Shown piece by piece: positions 1 through 8,498 of a stretch of DNA of 64,000 bases; position 1 is the first letter of the stretch; every line of letters begins with the position of its first letter. The DNA is from Methanococcus maripaludis (GTDB lineage: Archaea; AGJL01; Methanococci; Methanococcales; Methanococcaceae). Location of the stretch: the NCBI RefSeq assembly GCF_013760955.1, contig NZ_JACDUL010000002.1, forward strand, positions 44,719-108,718. The letters run 5' to 3'. The position numbers were made by a program, and so were the translations under genes. The notes under the pieces are model-generated. The model was not told where the DNA came from. It saw only the letters and a list, made by a program, of their open reading frames with translations, and searched no databases.

Positions 1-726
1 TTTATCGATTTATTGATTGATAATTCAACAATTTTGGATTACAAATCTTCAAAATCGGTTAAATCGGCTTCAAAAATTTTGAAACTCTGCAATATTAAAA
101 AATTAGGGTCAGAAATCGATTTTCAGCCAATGGTATATTTATTAAAACTTAGAACTGAAAATCCAAATAAAAATCTTTCATTTAAGTACTATTTCTTCCT
201 GGGAAATAAAAATAAAGTTTTAGATGGAACCGGACATTTTGATGAAAATATTGTTGATATTATGTATTATCCAACTTCGTTTAATGATTTTGTATTGTCA
301 GATGAAGGTTTTGAACTCGCACTTGGAAGTAAGGAGCGAATGAATTTTGTAAATACTGTTTCAAAAGAGTATATTTTGGAGTATTTTACAAAAAATCCGT
401 TTAATTCTGAAATGACCAATGAATTTTTAGAAACACACAAATTTGGATTTTTAGAACATATTCTAGCATACAGCCCCAAAAAAACCGTTGAAAAAGGGGC
501 TTTGAGTTTTTATAAAGAACTTTTAAACATAAAAAACGGAACTTCAAGGGCAGTATCAAAAGCGGTATTTTTTAAAGACGATCTCGACAATTTTGAAGAA
601 TTTTTAAAAGGTAAAATTGAGGAAGTTAAATTATATTCTGGTTTAGGGTATCCGTATCTTCCAATAGTATCAGAACTCTGTAAAAATTGCGAATATTCAG
701 ACATCTGTTTAAAAAGGGGGGATTAA
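1..726 (+). CDS. AddB/RecB-like nuclease C-terminal part (5' truncated by window edge)
   Basis: The reading frame is already open at base 1, so this is the C-terminal part of a longer protein. Near its left end is Ile-Leu-Asp-Tyr-Lys-Ser, the D-x-K half of a RecB/Cas4-type PD-(D/E)XK nuclease, followed by a QxxxY-like helix (QPMVYLL). The last 20 residues hold C-x2-C-x5-C (CKNCEYSDIC), consistent with the Fe-S cluster of AddB and Cas4 nucleases. The next gene begins 2 bases after the stop and encodes an AddA-like helicase. Inference: the two form an AddAB-like end-resection complex. The N-terminal half is outside the window, so whether it has the inactive helicase domain of true AddB cannot be seen. 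Confidence 0.7.
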   Translation, partial: FIDLLIDNSTILDYKSSKSVKSASKILKLCNIKKLGSEIDFQPMVYLLKLRTENPNKNLSFKYYFFLGNKNKVLDGTGHFDENIVDIMYYPTSFNDFVLSDEGFELALGSKERMNFVNTVSKEYILEYFTKNPFNSEMTNEFLETHKFGFLEHILAYSPKKTVEKGALSFYKELLNIKNGTSRAVSKAVFFKDDLDNFEEFLKGKIEEVKLYSGLGYPYLPIVSELCKNCEYSDICLKRGD

Positions 727-727
727 C

Positions 728-3565
728 TTGGTTTTCAATCCAAAACAGGACGAAGTAGCTGAAAATATTAATGGAATTTATGTTGTGGATGCAGGACCTG
801 GAACTGGGAAAACCCACACAATCACAAAACGATATTTAAATATTTTAAATTCTGCGGATATTGGTGATATTTTACTTCTCACATTTACAAAAAATGCTGC
901 AGAAAATATGAAAAAGAAAATATTTAATAAAGTTATAAGCCACGATTCGTCCATAAACCTTCTTGATGCAAATATTTCAACATTTCACTCATTCTGTAAT
1001 AAAATATTACGGGAAAACCCCGAAAGCGCACCTTACTACCTTGGAATCAATGAACCACTATCGAAAAATTATTCGATTTTAGAAAGTTCAATCCTTGAAA
1101 ACTACTTCTTTAAATCCGTTTACTACGATTTTAAAGAAAAAAACCTTGAAAAATACCCCGAAATATTTAAAACAGTTTCTAAAAACTATTTTGAAATTTT
1201 ATTTTTGATAAAAAAACTGCTTTCAAAAGGGATCTTTCCAACAAAGGATGGATGGTTTTTAGATGGTGAAAAAAGACTTATTGGAGATTTTGAAGAATTT
1301 TTAAAAGTTTCCAATAATTCAAATGCACCAGTTATGGGTAAAAAAGATTTTACTCAATCAAAAATGCTAAAAAAATTTAAAAGTTCGGGGGATAAAGTAT
1401 ATCTTGACACTCCCGACGATATCGAAGAAAATAAACAAATCAGTCAAAAGTACATTGAAGAATCGTTTAACGAAGATAGGGCTGACTTGCTTTCATTTAT
1501 TCATGATATTTATTTTAATTACATTGAAAAGTCAGTTATCGAAAATAAACTCAATTTTGACTTTCTAACGATGTTTTCATACCTCATGTTATATCACGAC
1601 CATAAATTAAGGGAAAATAATTCGTTTAGGTATATTATGGTCGATGAATTTCAGGATACTAATGAGTTGCAATTTATTTTAACATTAATGCTTTTAAAAG
1701 AGCCAAATTTATGTGCTGTTGGAGACTGGAAACAGGGAATATATGGATTTAGAAATGCTACTATTGATAATATATTGAATTTCGAAGAAAAGCTAAATGA
1801 ATATAAGAACCTGTTAAACGATGAATTTGAAAGAATTAAATTTGATTTAAATGCAGAAAACAAAGAATTTGTAATAAATTTTAGAAGTTCACAAAAAATC
1901 CTTGACTTTTCAAATAACGCATTAATTGCAAAAGGTTCGAGTTCTGAAGAAATAGATTCCAACGAAATTTTAAAAAATGTTACAAAACTTTCTGCAAATT
2001 TTGATATGAAAGAATATTCTGAAATTGAATTTATAAATTCTAAAGATAAAGAATCTGAAATAAAATCGATTCTTTCAAAAATCTCGGAAATTGTAAACAA
2101 TGAAAAATACAAAATTGTTGATTATAACGATGAAAAACCGGTATTCCGGCCGATTGAATATTCCGACATTGCAGTTCTTTCAAGAACTAGAAACTTCGGA
2201 CTAGAAATTCACAAACACGCTAAAAAATTAGGAATTCCAGCAAAATATGATGGTGGAATTGAATTATTTAATGCAAGGGAATCAGTTTTAATTTTAGCAT
2301 GGCTTAGGCTCCTTTCAAATATTGACGACAAACGAGCATGGGTTACAATACTTGCTGAAGATAATTACCCATATTTGGAAAAGCGAAAAATTATTTCTGA
2401 AAAAGAATATCCTGAAAAATACATTGAATTTAGGAAAAACTTGCAAAAAATTCAAAATAATGTTATATTTTTAATTTCTGAAATTTTTAAACATTACAAC
2501 ATAGATAATGATTATTCTAATGCAATTACGGCCCAAATATCTAGTCTTTGTTCCAATAATTTAATATCAACTAAAATTTTAGCAAATTTCATTGAAGAAG
2601 CAATTCAAAACAATGAAACTTTTGAAATCGAAATAGATTCTTCTCCAAATTCGATCACCATCCAGACAGTTCACGGATCAAAAGGGCTTGAATACCCTGT
2701 AGTATTCATTGTAAATTGTAACCAAAAAAATTTCCCATCTGAAATGTCTGAAAAAGGACTTTTAACCCATTCTGATTTATATGGGGCTAGATTATCTAAA
2801 ATATATGGAATTAAGGGGGAATATCACAGTTTATTTAATAATTGGAAAGCAGATCTTTTAAAAGCTGCTGTTTTAAGGGAATATGATGAAGAGAGAAGAC
2901 TGATGTTTGTTGCAATAACTCGTGCAAAACAGTACGTTTATTTTACGGCGTATAACCCTTCAAACTTTTTCAAGGAATTATCTAGGGATTTTTCAATTTT
3001 AGAACCTTCTGAATTCGAATTTTCTAAAATTGAGAATGATGTAGAAATTCAAAATACTGAATTTGAACTTGAAAATTATGTTAAACAGGGCCATATTTAC
3101 AGTGTGCATGATTTTATAGATTTTACTCCCTCTGAGGGTGGAAGAGGAATTGAATTTGGAAACTATATTCACCACGTTGCAGAGCAGTTCGCACTGAAAA
3201 AAGAGGTTTTTGACGATTCAAAAGAGGTTTTAGAAGTTAAAAACTTTATAGATTCGTTAGACGCTATTGAATTAATTCCTGAAATTGAATGTTCTCTTCC
3301 AGTAAACGGAAATTTAATTCGGGGAATTATTGATTTACTTGCCATGTATGATGATAAAATAGAAATAATTGATTATAAAACAGACGTTTCAAAAATAAAC
3401 CATGAGGAATATAGAAAACAGCTTTCAATTTATTATTATGTTGTAAAAGAATATTTTAAAAAGAATACATTATGTAAAATATATTATGTAAGTTTAGAGG
3501 AAGTTGTTGAAGTAAATCCGTTGGGATATGATGAATTGGTTAGTTTAATGTCTGAAAGGATTTGA
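728..3565 (+). CDS. UvrD/AddA-like SF1 helicase-nuclease
   Basis: A 945-residue SF1 helicase. Walker A is AGPGTGKTHT near residue 26, and the DEFQDT Walker B lies near residue 307. A GDWKQGIYGFR motif follows, then motif V (TVHGSKGLEYP) and motif VI (RRLMFVAITRA). The last 150 residues hold a RecB-type nuclease core: GIIDLL, then IIDYKTD, then a QLSIYYY helix. This helicase-plus-nuclease order is that of AddA. It starts at TTG behind GGGGGGAT, 2 bp after the AddB-like gene, and its stop overlaps the start of the DinG-like gene, so the three genes look co-transcribed. Known role of the family: double-strand-break end processing. That role here is inferred. Confidence 0.85.
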   Translation: MVFNPKQDEVAENINGIYVVDAGPGTGKTHTITKRYLNILNSADIGDILLLTFTKNAAENMKKKIFNKVISHDSSINLLDANISTFHSFCNKILRENPESAPYYLGINEPLSKNYSILESSILENYFFKSVYYDFKEKNLEKYPEIFKTVSKNYFEILFLIKKLLSKGIFPTKDGWFLDGEKRLIGDFEEFLKVSNNSNAPVMGKKDFTQSKMLKKFKSSGDKVYLDTPDDIEENKQISQKYIEESFNEDRADLLSFIHDIYFNYIEKSVIENKLNFDFLTMFSYLMLYHDHKLRENNSFRYIMVDEFQDTNELQFILTLMLLKEPNLCAVGDWKQGIYGFRNATIDNILNFEEKLNEYKNLLNDEFERIKFDLNAENKEFVINFRSSQKILDFSNNALIAKGSSSEEIDSNEILKNVTKLSANFDMKEYSEIEFINSKDKESEIKSILSKISEIVNNEKYKIVDYNDEKPVFRPIEYSDIAVLSRTRNFGLEIHKHAKKLGIPAKYDGGIELFNARESVLILAWLRLLSNIDDKRAWVTILAEDNYPYLEKRKIISEKEYPEKYIEFRKNLQKIQNNVIFLISEIFKHYNIDNDYSNAITAQISSLCSNNLISTKILANFIEEAIQNNETFEIEIDSSPNSITIQTVHGSKGLEYPVVFIVNCNQKNFPSEMSEKGLLTHSDLYGARLSKIYGIKGEYHSLFNNWKADLLKAAVLREYDEERRLMFVAITRAKQYVYFTAYNPSNFFKELSRDFSILEPSEFEFSKIENDVEIQNTEFELENYVKQGHIYSVHDFIDFTPSEGGRGIEFGNYIHHVAEQFALKKEVFDDSKEVLEVKNFIDSLDAIELIPEIECSLPVNGNLIRGIIDLLAMYDDKIEIIDYKTDVSKINHEEYRKQLSIYYYVVKEYFKKNTLCKIYYVSLEEVVEVNPLGYDELVSLMSERI

Positions 3566-5571
3566 TTAAATACTCATTATTTCTTTTAAAAAAATATAAT
3601 GTGAAACAGATGATTCCAGAATCTCCAAATATGCTAGAACATATCCCAGAAGACTTTAAGTACTGGCGAAAGTACCAGCAGGAAAAAGTTGAGGAGATTT
3701 TAGGCCATATTTCAAACGGTAAGAAAATAATCGTTTTAAATGCGCCAACTGGGGCTGGAAAATCACTTTACAATATTTCGGTTGGTTCAATTTTAAATTC
3801 TTTAAACGAAAATAATAATGCCTTTGTTCTAACTTCAACTAAAATGCTTCAAAATCAGTATTCAGACGAGTTTCCAGAAGTAAGGGTGATTAAAGGACGT
3901 GCAAATTACCCTTGCAAATCTTGGGAATGGCTTTACAATTTAAGAAAGAATGAAGATGCTAAAAAAGGGAAAAAAACTGAAGAATACAAAGCGAAAACCT
4001 TTGAAGACTGTTATAAAATTGCTAAAAACACAAAATGCAATTTTGAAGGCGTTTGTGAATATAAACTTGCTAAAAAAGAGGCTTTGGAATCTACTTTTGC
4101 ATGCATGAATATGGCTTATTTTATCCTTGCAGTCCCGAATGAAGAAGTAGGCTTTGAAAACAGGACTTTGTGCATAATTGACGAAGCACACAACATTGAA
4201 GATACATTAATGAACCATTACACGATTGAAATTACTAAAAAACGTGTGGAAAAATTAAGAAAGAGTTTAAAAGAACAAAAAGAAGTTAACTTTCCAAAAG
4301 AAAAATGGAATGGAATTTTACCTGTAAACATCTATTTTAAAGATATTATAAACTACGCAGTCGATGCAGCATTTGAAAATATCTACGAAGGGGAAGCTGA
4401 GCTCTTAAATTTTTTGAAAAAAACAGTTTACAGTGATATAAAAATAATCCTCGATAAGCAGTTGGTATCTAAAGATATCTTTTTTATGAAAGTTAAAAAT
4501 CAAAATAACCTAATAAATATGTCTAATTTAGAAAGAAAACAGAAATTGATTAATTATTCTAAAATGTTTTTACCATCAAACTATATAGACCTTTCAGAAT
4601 CTGAAACAACGAGATTTATGGATTCTATTGAAAAATACCAAAAAAGAATAAAAAATGCCATAAATCTATTCGATGATTTATACAAAATTGAAGAAATTCA
4701 AGAATCTGGTGAAATGGGTGCCAAATGGATTCCAACACATGTTGAAAGAAATTATGGAAAAAACGTTGGAACTTATTTGGAAAAAATCATTTTAAAACCA
4801 ATCGATGTTAAAGACTTAAAAGAAGAGCTGTTCGACCAGGCTGAATTCTATATTTTATCATCTGCAACGCTTTCAAAGCAGCATATGAAAGATCTCGGAT
4901 TTTCTGAAAAAGATTATGCAGTTGTAAGTGTTCCTGCATCTTTTCCAGTTAAAAATCGCCCTTTAAAAATAATAAACGAATTCAACATGAAGTATGAATA
5001 TTTAAATAAAAAAGACTATTTCAAAAAAACTGTTGAAAAATTGGATTTAATACTTTCCAATCATAAAAATGAGCGTGGAATTATCCATGTTTCATCAAAT
5101 AAACTCATGAAAGATATTTTTAAAAATTCGATTCATAAAAACAGGATGATAAAGGTAACATCTAATGGAAATCTTTCAGAGGGGATAGAATCTATCGATT
5201 CAGGATTATATTATCACGAAAAGAATAATAACAGCGTTTTAATTTCCCCAAGTTTACATACGGGGGTTGATTTTAAAGATGATAAAGCAAGATTTCAGAT
5301 CATTTTTAAAGTTCCGTTTCTTGCGGGAGATGAGCAAGTAACTGCAAGGCGAAAAAAAGATCCAAACTGGTATTTTGGAAAAGCAGTAACCCAGATGATT
5401 CAGTCGTATGGGAGAACCACACGTTCAGTTAATGACTATTCAATAACGTATATTTTAGACAAACGAGCACTTCATTATTTAAAAAATGATAATTTTACTC
5501 CAAATTGGGTAAAAGAAGCTGTTATTAAATACAATACTGTTGAAGATGCTTTAATAGACAAATCATTATAA
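3562..5571 (+). CDS. DinG/XPD-like SF2 Fe-S helicase
   Basis: 669 residues. Walker A is APTGAGKS at residues 61-68. The DEAH box (IIDEAHNIED) is near residue 207, and the C-terminal motif VI contains QSYGRTTRS. Between Walker A and DEAH there are spaced cysteines (YPCKSW, DCYK, TKCNF, GVCEY), as in the Fe-S domain of XPD/DinG/FancJ helicases. Known family role: 5'-3' DNA unwinding of repair or replication intermediates. The reading frame overlaps the previous stop by 4 bases with TTG as first start. An internal ATG at 3610 is an alternative start. Neighbours suggest a repair operon with the AddAB-like genes. Confidence 0.85.
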   Translation: MIKYSLFLLKKYNVKQMIPESPNMLEHIPEDFKYWRKYQQEKVEEILGHISNGKKIIVLNAPTGAGKSLYNISVGSILNSLNENNNAFVLTSTKMLQNQYSDEFPEVRVIKGRANYPCKSWEWLYNLRKNEDAKKGKKTEEYKAKTFEDCYKIAKNTKCNFEGVCEYKLAKKEALESTFACMNMAYFILAVPNEEVGFENRTLCIIDEAHNIEDTLMNHYTIEITKKRVEKLRKSLKEQKEVNFPKEKWNGILPVNIYFKDIINYAVDAAFENIYEGEAELLNFLKKTVYSDIKIILDKQLVSKDIFFMKVKNQNNLINMSNLERKQKLINYSKMFLPSNYIDLSESETTRFMDSIEKYQKRIKNAINLFDDLYKIEEIQESGEMGAKWIPTHVERNYGKNVGTYLEKIILKPIDVKDLKEELFDQAEFYILSSATLSKQHMKDLGFSEKDYAVVSVPASFPVKNRPLKIINEFNMKYEYLNKKDYFKKTVEKLDLILSNHKNERGIIHVSSNKLMKDIFKNSIHKNRMIKVTSNGNLSEGIESIDSGLYYHEKNNNSVLISPSLHTGVDFKDDKARFQIIFKVPFLAGDEQVTARRKKDPNWYFGKAVTQMIQSYGRTTRSVNDYSITYILDKRALHYLKNDNFTPNWVKEAVIKYNTVEDALIDKSL

Positions 5572-5667
5572 ATTAAATTTTGGAAATTTTACATTTGTAA
5601 CTAACAAAATCCATATTTTATTGGATAAACTGTTCGAAATTAATTTTTAAAAATTAAAAATTGGTAG

Positions 5668-6261
5668 TTAATTTTGGGCATTCGTCAGCTCTTTTGCTCT
5701 TTCAATGTAAATATTGGCTTCAGAATATTTCCCAATTTTTTGTAATGTTAATCCTTTATTATAAAGAGCTTGCGTATTGTTTTCATTCAGTATCAATACT
5801 TCATCGTAATAGCCGTTAGCTTGAGCATAGTTTTCTTGAAACTGGAGTACTCTGGCTTTTCCATATAGTGCATCTTCGGTTTCAGGTTTAATCGAAAGTG
5901 CTTTTTCATAGTATGGAAGTGCATCATTGTAACGTTCAAGTTTTAAAAGCAAATTTCCGACATGACATAATGTATCAATGTTTTCAGGATCAATTTCATA
6001 AGCTCTTACATATGAACTAAGGGATTCATCGTAACGTTCAAGGTTTTCTAATGCAATCCCTTTATTTTTATATATCTCATCATTTGGATTAATTTTATAA
6101 AATATGCTATCCAGTGCGATATCATAGTTTAATATGGCCATTTCATAACGCCCTTGGCTTAGATACGAATCTCCTTTTGCTACATAGTCAGTATTATCAG
6201 TACAGCCTGAAAATGAACTAACTAATATGATCCCGAAAATAAAAAGAAAAAGTTTTTTCAT
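5668..6261 (-). CDS. TPR-repeat lipoprotein
   Basis: The start chosen is ATG at 6261 because GAGGGATC precedes it and the protein then begins with a lipoprotein signal (MKKLFLFIFGIILVSSF) ending in SGC. The mature part consists of five or so tetratricopeptide repeats of 34 residues (for example ALENLERYDESLSSYVRAYE and YNKGLTLQKIGKYSEANIY). TPR lipoproteins act as extracytoplasmic scaffolds; no partner is visible. It lies 14 bp downstream of the GIY-YIG gene on the same strand, so they may share a transcript. Confidence 0.75.
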   Translation of the reverse strand: MKKLFLFIFGIILVSSFSGCTDNTDYVAKGDSYLSQGRYEMAILNYDIALDSIFYKINPNDEIYKNKGIALENLERYDESLSSYVRAYEIDPENIDTLCHVGNLLLKLERYNDALPYYEKALSIKPETEDALYGKARVLQFQENYAQANGYYDEVLILNENNTQALYNKGLTLQKIGKYSEANIYIERAKELTNAQN

Positions 6262-6275
6262 AGCAGATCCCTCGC

Positions 6276-6530
6276 TTAACCCCACAAAGTTTTATTGTAT
6301 TTCGGGGTTTTACTTTTGGTTCCACCATATTTTTCAATTAGTTCTCTTTCCATTTTTTTGGCGTTAGATTGTGTTTTTTTGTTAGTTAAAACATTCATAT
6401 GGGTAAATTTTTTACCTGCTCGTGCGTGTTCTTTTGCTCTTCTTTCGGGATCGTTTGAAATCCCAATATATACTTTTTTACGCCCTTGTTTTAATTCATA
6501 GACTTTTGTTGTTCTTTGTACCTTGGCCAT
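6276..6530 (-). CDS. GIY-YIG nuclease-domain protein
   Basis: 84 residues from ATG at 6530, placed after GGTGG. It contains VYELKQGRKKVYIGISNDPERRAKEH, which matches the single-domain GIY-YIG fold with YIG written as the second Tyr-Ile-Gly and a following Arg. The C-terminal helix carries the expected Glu (ELIEKYGG). The conventional first GIY is degenerate (VYEL). Stand-alone GIY-YIG proteins (UPF0213-like) are common, with unclear roles in DNA processing. The frame extends upstream to 6617, but without a ribosome-binding site. Confidence 0.7.
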   Translation of the reverse strand: MAKVQRTTKVYELKQGRKKVYIGISNDPERRAKEHARAGKKFTHMNVLTNKKTQSNAKKMERELIEKYGGTKSKTPKYNKTLWG

Positions 6531-6997
6531 AAAACCACCATTTTTGTTATTTTCTAAATCAGGAATAAAACGCATTTTAAATAGCGTTTGCAGAGTTTTG
6601 ACTACCATAATCGTCACAAATCCGATCAGATGGTTATATATATCATAAATTCAAAAGTGGAAATTGTGTTCTAAATATTGGATTCCACGTTTGAATCAAA
6701 ATTGTTTCTTTTTTACATTTTATCACACCTCAGAGGATCTTATCGATCATACTCGCATAATATACGATTATTTTTAAAATTCTCAACTTAACAGTATTAA
6801 AAACAATAGAAAACTGACGAAAAAAGTATTTCTAATTTTTAAAAAGATATTTTTTCATCCCTTATTTCTACAGTAATTATCCTATCAAATAATACTGGCC
6901 CATAACGATATTTAAGTATTAACAAAAAAGTAAGTTTAATATACTTAATATTATTAATTTATAAACTATATTTAATTTTAAATATGTGGTGATTATT
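6531..6997. other. Intergenic region between divergent genes
   Basis: 467 bp, very AT-rich, separating the leftward GIY-YIG gene from the rightward CARF regulator gene. It must hold both promoters. TATA-like stretches (taatttataaactatattt at about 6955-6973) lie just upstream of the CARF gene. I see no small coding frame with a ribosome-binding site and no RNA gene. Confidence 0.4.
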
Positions 6998-7816
6998 TTG
7001 GAAATACCATTAAGGGTCCATATATGCTTAGTTGGTTTCGAAGTAGAAAGAATAAGCAAAGCCGCACTGGAAAGAAAAGCAGACCGAGTATATCTTATTA
7101 CAAAACATAAGGATGATAAAGGACGTGTTTTTTTTGATAAAAATAAAGAAATCCTTGAAAAACACAATGTTGAAGTTATTGGAAAATTTATTGATGATAT
7201 TGTATTGGAAGACATCCTCAAAGTTACTAAAGAAATTATAAAAAATGAAAACACTGAAAATACAATTTACATAAATATCTCATCAGGTAGTACACTTGCT
7301 GCAATTTCAGGAATGCTCTGTTCAATGATGTATTCCACAGATAAAAGAATTATTCCTTATTATGTAAAAGCAAAAGATTATTTGGATAAAACAAAGAACG
7401 AAGACAAAGAAAAAATAACTGAAATCATGGGCAAAAATTATGGGGGTACCCCCCCTATTACGAGCGGAATTTTAGCTATTTCAGATATTTTAACGTTCCC
7501 AATGAGTTTGCCAAGTAATGAATTATTAATATTTTTAAAAGAGATACAAAAAGAAAAAGATGGCATATCCATAAGCGCATTGATTGAATTTTCAAAAACG
7601 GATGATAATATTGCCAAATTTCGGGAATTAACTAAACGAAATGACATTAAAGAATCTTCCCAGAAAACAAAACAAAGTGAATATGCTTGGATAAACCAAA
7701 ATATCTTAAAAAAACTAAGGGATGAATGGGAACTAATAACTATTGAAAAAAGGGGAAGAAACCATTTTGTAAAAATAAACGAGAAAGGAGAAAAAATGTT
7801 GAAATATTTGTGTTAA
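6998..7816 (+). CDS. CARF-domain wHTH regulator (HFX_2341/Csa3-like)
   Basis: TTG at 6998 is the preferred start because GGTGAT ends four bases before it; GTG at 6986 is possible. The N-terminal 140 residues form a Rossmann-like CARF-type fold. It has a first strand VHICLVGFE, a DRVYLITKH strand and the signature NISSGSTLAAISGML, the small-residue loop that contacts nucleotide ligands in CARF/Csa3/DUF6293 proteins. The C-terminal 100 residues look like a winged helix ending in a wing (WELITIEKRGRNHFVKINEKGEKML). Known family: cyclic-oligonucleotide-sensing regulators. No CRISPR array or cas gene is present here, so it may regulate the nuclease and helicase genes immediately downstream. Confidence 0.75.
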   Translation: MEIPLRVHICLVGFEVERISKAALERKADRVYLITKHKDDKGRVFFDKNKEILEKHNVEVIGKFIDDIVLEDILKVTKEIIKNENTENTIYINISSGSTLAAISGMLCSMMYSTDKRIIPYYVKAKDYLDKTKNEDKEKITEIMGKNYGGTPPITSGILAISDILTFPMSLPSNELLIFLKEIQKEKDGISISALIEFSKTDDNIAKFRELTKRNDIKESSQKTKQSEYAWINQNILKKLRDEWELITIEKRGRNHFVKINEKGEKMLKYLC

Positions 7817-7883
7817 TATCAAATATGGAACATTATTTAATATAATGCACTAATTAATACTACATTATGGGATAAGGGGATAT

Positions 7884-8453
7884 ATGAAAGTATTCTTAGA
7901 CACTGAAACAACAGGCCTTGAACCTGGCCAAATTGCGCAGATATCGTACATAATTTCAGATGATGATTTGAATATTCAAAAGGCAGAAAACATATATTTC
8001 AAAGTTAACTCCATGGAAACAAAAGCTCAAAGTGTTCATGGGTTGTCTATTGAAAAATTAGAACTGCTTTCTGACGGAAAATCATTTACAGATCATGCTA
8101 ATCAAATTTTAGATGATATTGACCAGAAAATCTTAATTTGTCACAATGTTCCATTTGATTACAAATTTTTAAACTCCGAATTTGTAAGATGTGGCATTGA
8201 ATATGATCCTAAAAAATTCTGTACCATGAATCACTACACCAATTTATGTGGGATTCCTAATCCTTATCGTCCAGGTTATAAATGGCCAAGACTGGAAGAA
8301 ACTTTGGATTTTTTAAGTATTGAAAAAAGTGAAGTTTTAAAAAATGCATTGAACCTTTTTGGAAATACGACTGGTTTTCACGATTCCAGATTTGATTCCA
8401 TGGGTCTTTTTATGATTTATAAAGAAGGAATTAAAAGAGGATTTATACAATAA
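7884..8453 (+). CDS. DEDDh 3'-5' exonuclease (DnaQ-like)
   Basis: 189 residues containing all five DEDDh residues: Asp6 and Glu8 in LDTETTG, Asp92 in NVPFDYKF, and His166 and Asp171 in FHDSRFDS. This is a stand-alone RNase T/DnaQ-type exonuclease. It lies 45 bp upstream of a DUF1998 helicase in the same direction. The pairing recalls bacterial MrfA-MrfB, where a helicase and a DEDDh exonuclease together remove mitomycin adducts. That functional parallel is inference; MrfB also carries TPRs, which are absent here. Confidence 0.85.
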   Translation: MKVFLDTETTGLEPGQIAQISYIISDDDLNIQKAENIYFKVNSMETKAQSVHGLSIEKLELLSDGKSFTDHANQILDDIDQKILICHNVPFDYKFLNSEFVRCGIEYDPKKFCTMNHYTNLCGIPNPYRPGYKWPRLEETLDFLSIEKSEVLKNALNLFGNTTGFHDSRFDSMGLFMIYKEGIKRGFIQ

Positions 8454-8498
8454 TCGCAAAAATAATTAAAATACATTTTAACAAAATTTGGTGTTTTA

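Noticed and set aside
1651..2112. A 153-codon leftward frame inside the AddA-like gene
   Set aside because: It is the antisense shadow of a strongly supported helicase; Ser/Phe-rich composition is the mirror of Glu/Lys-rich coding DNA.
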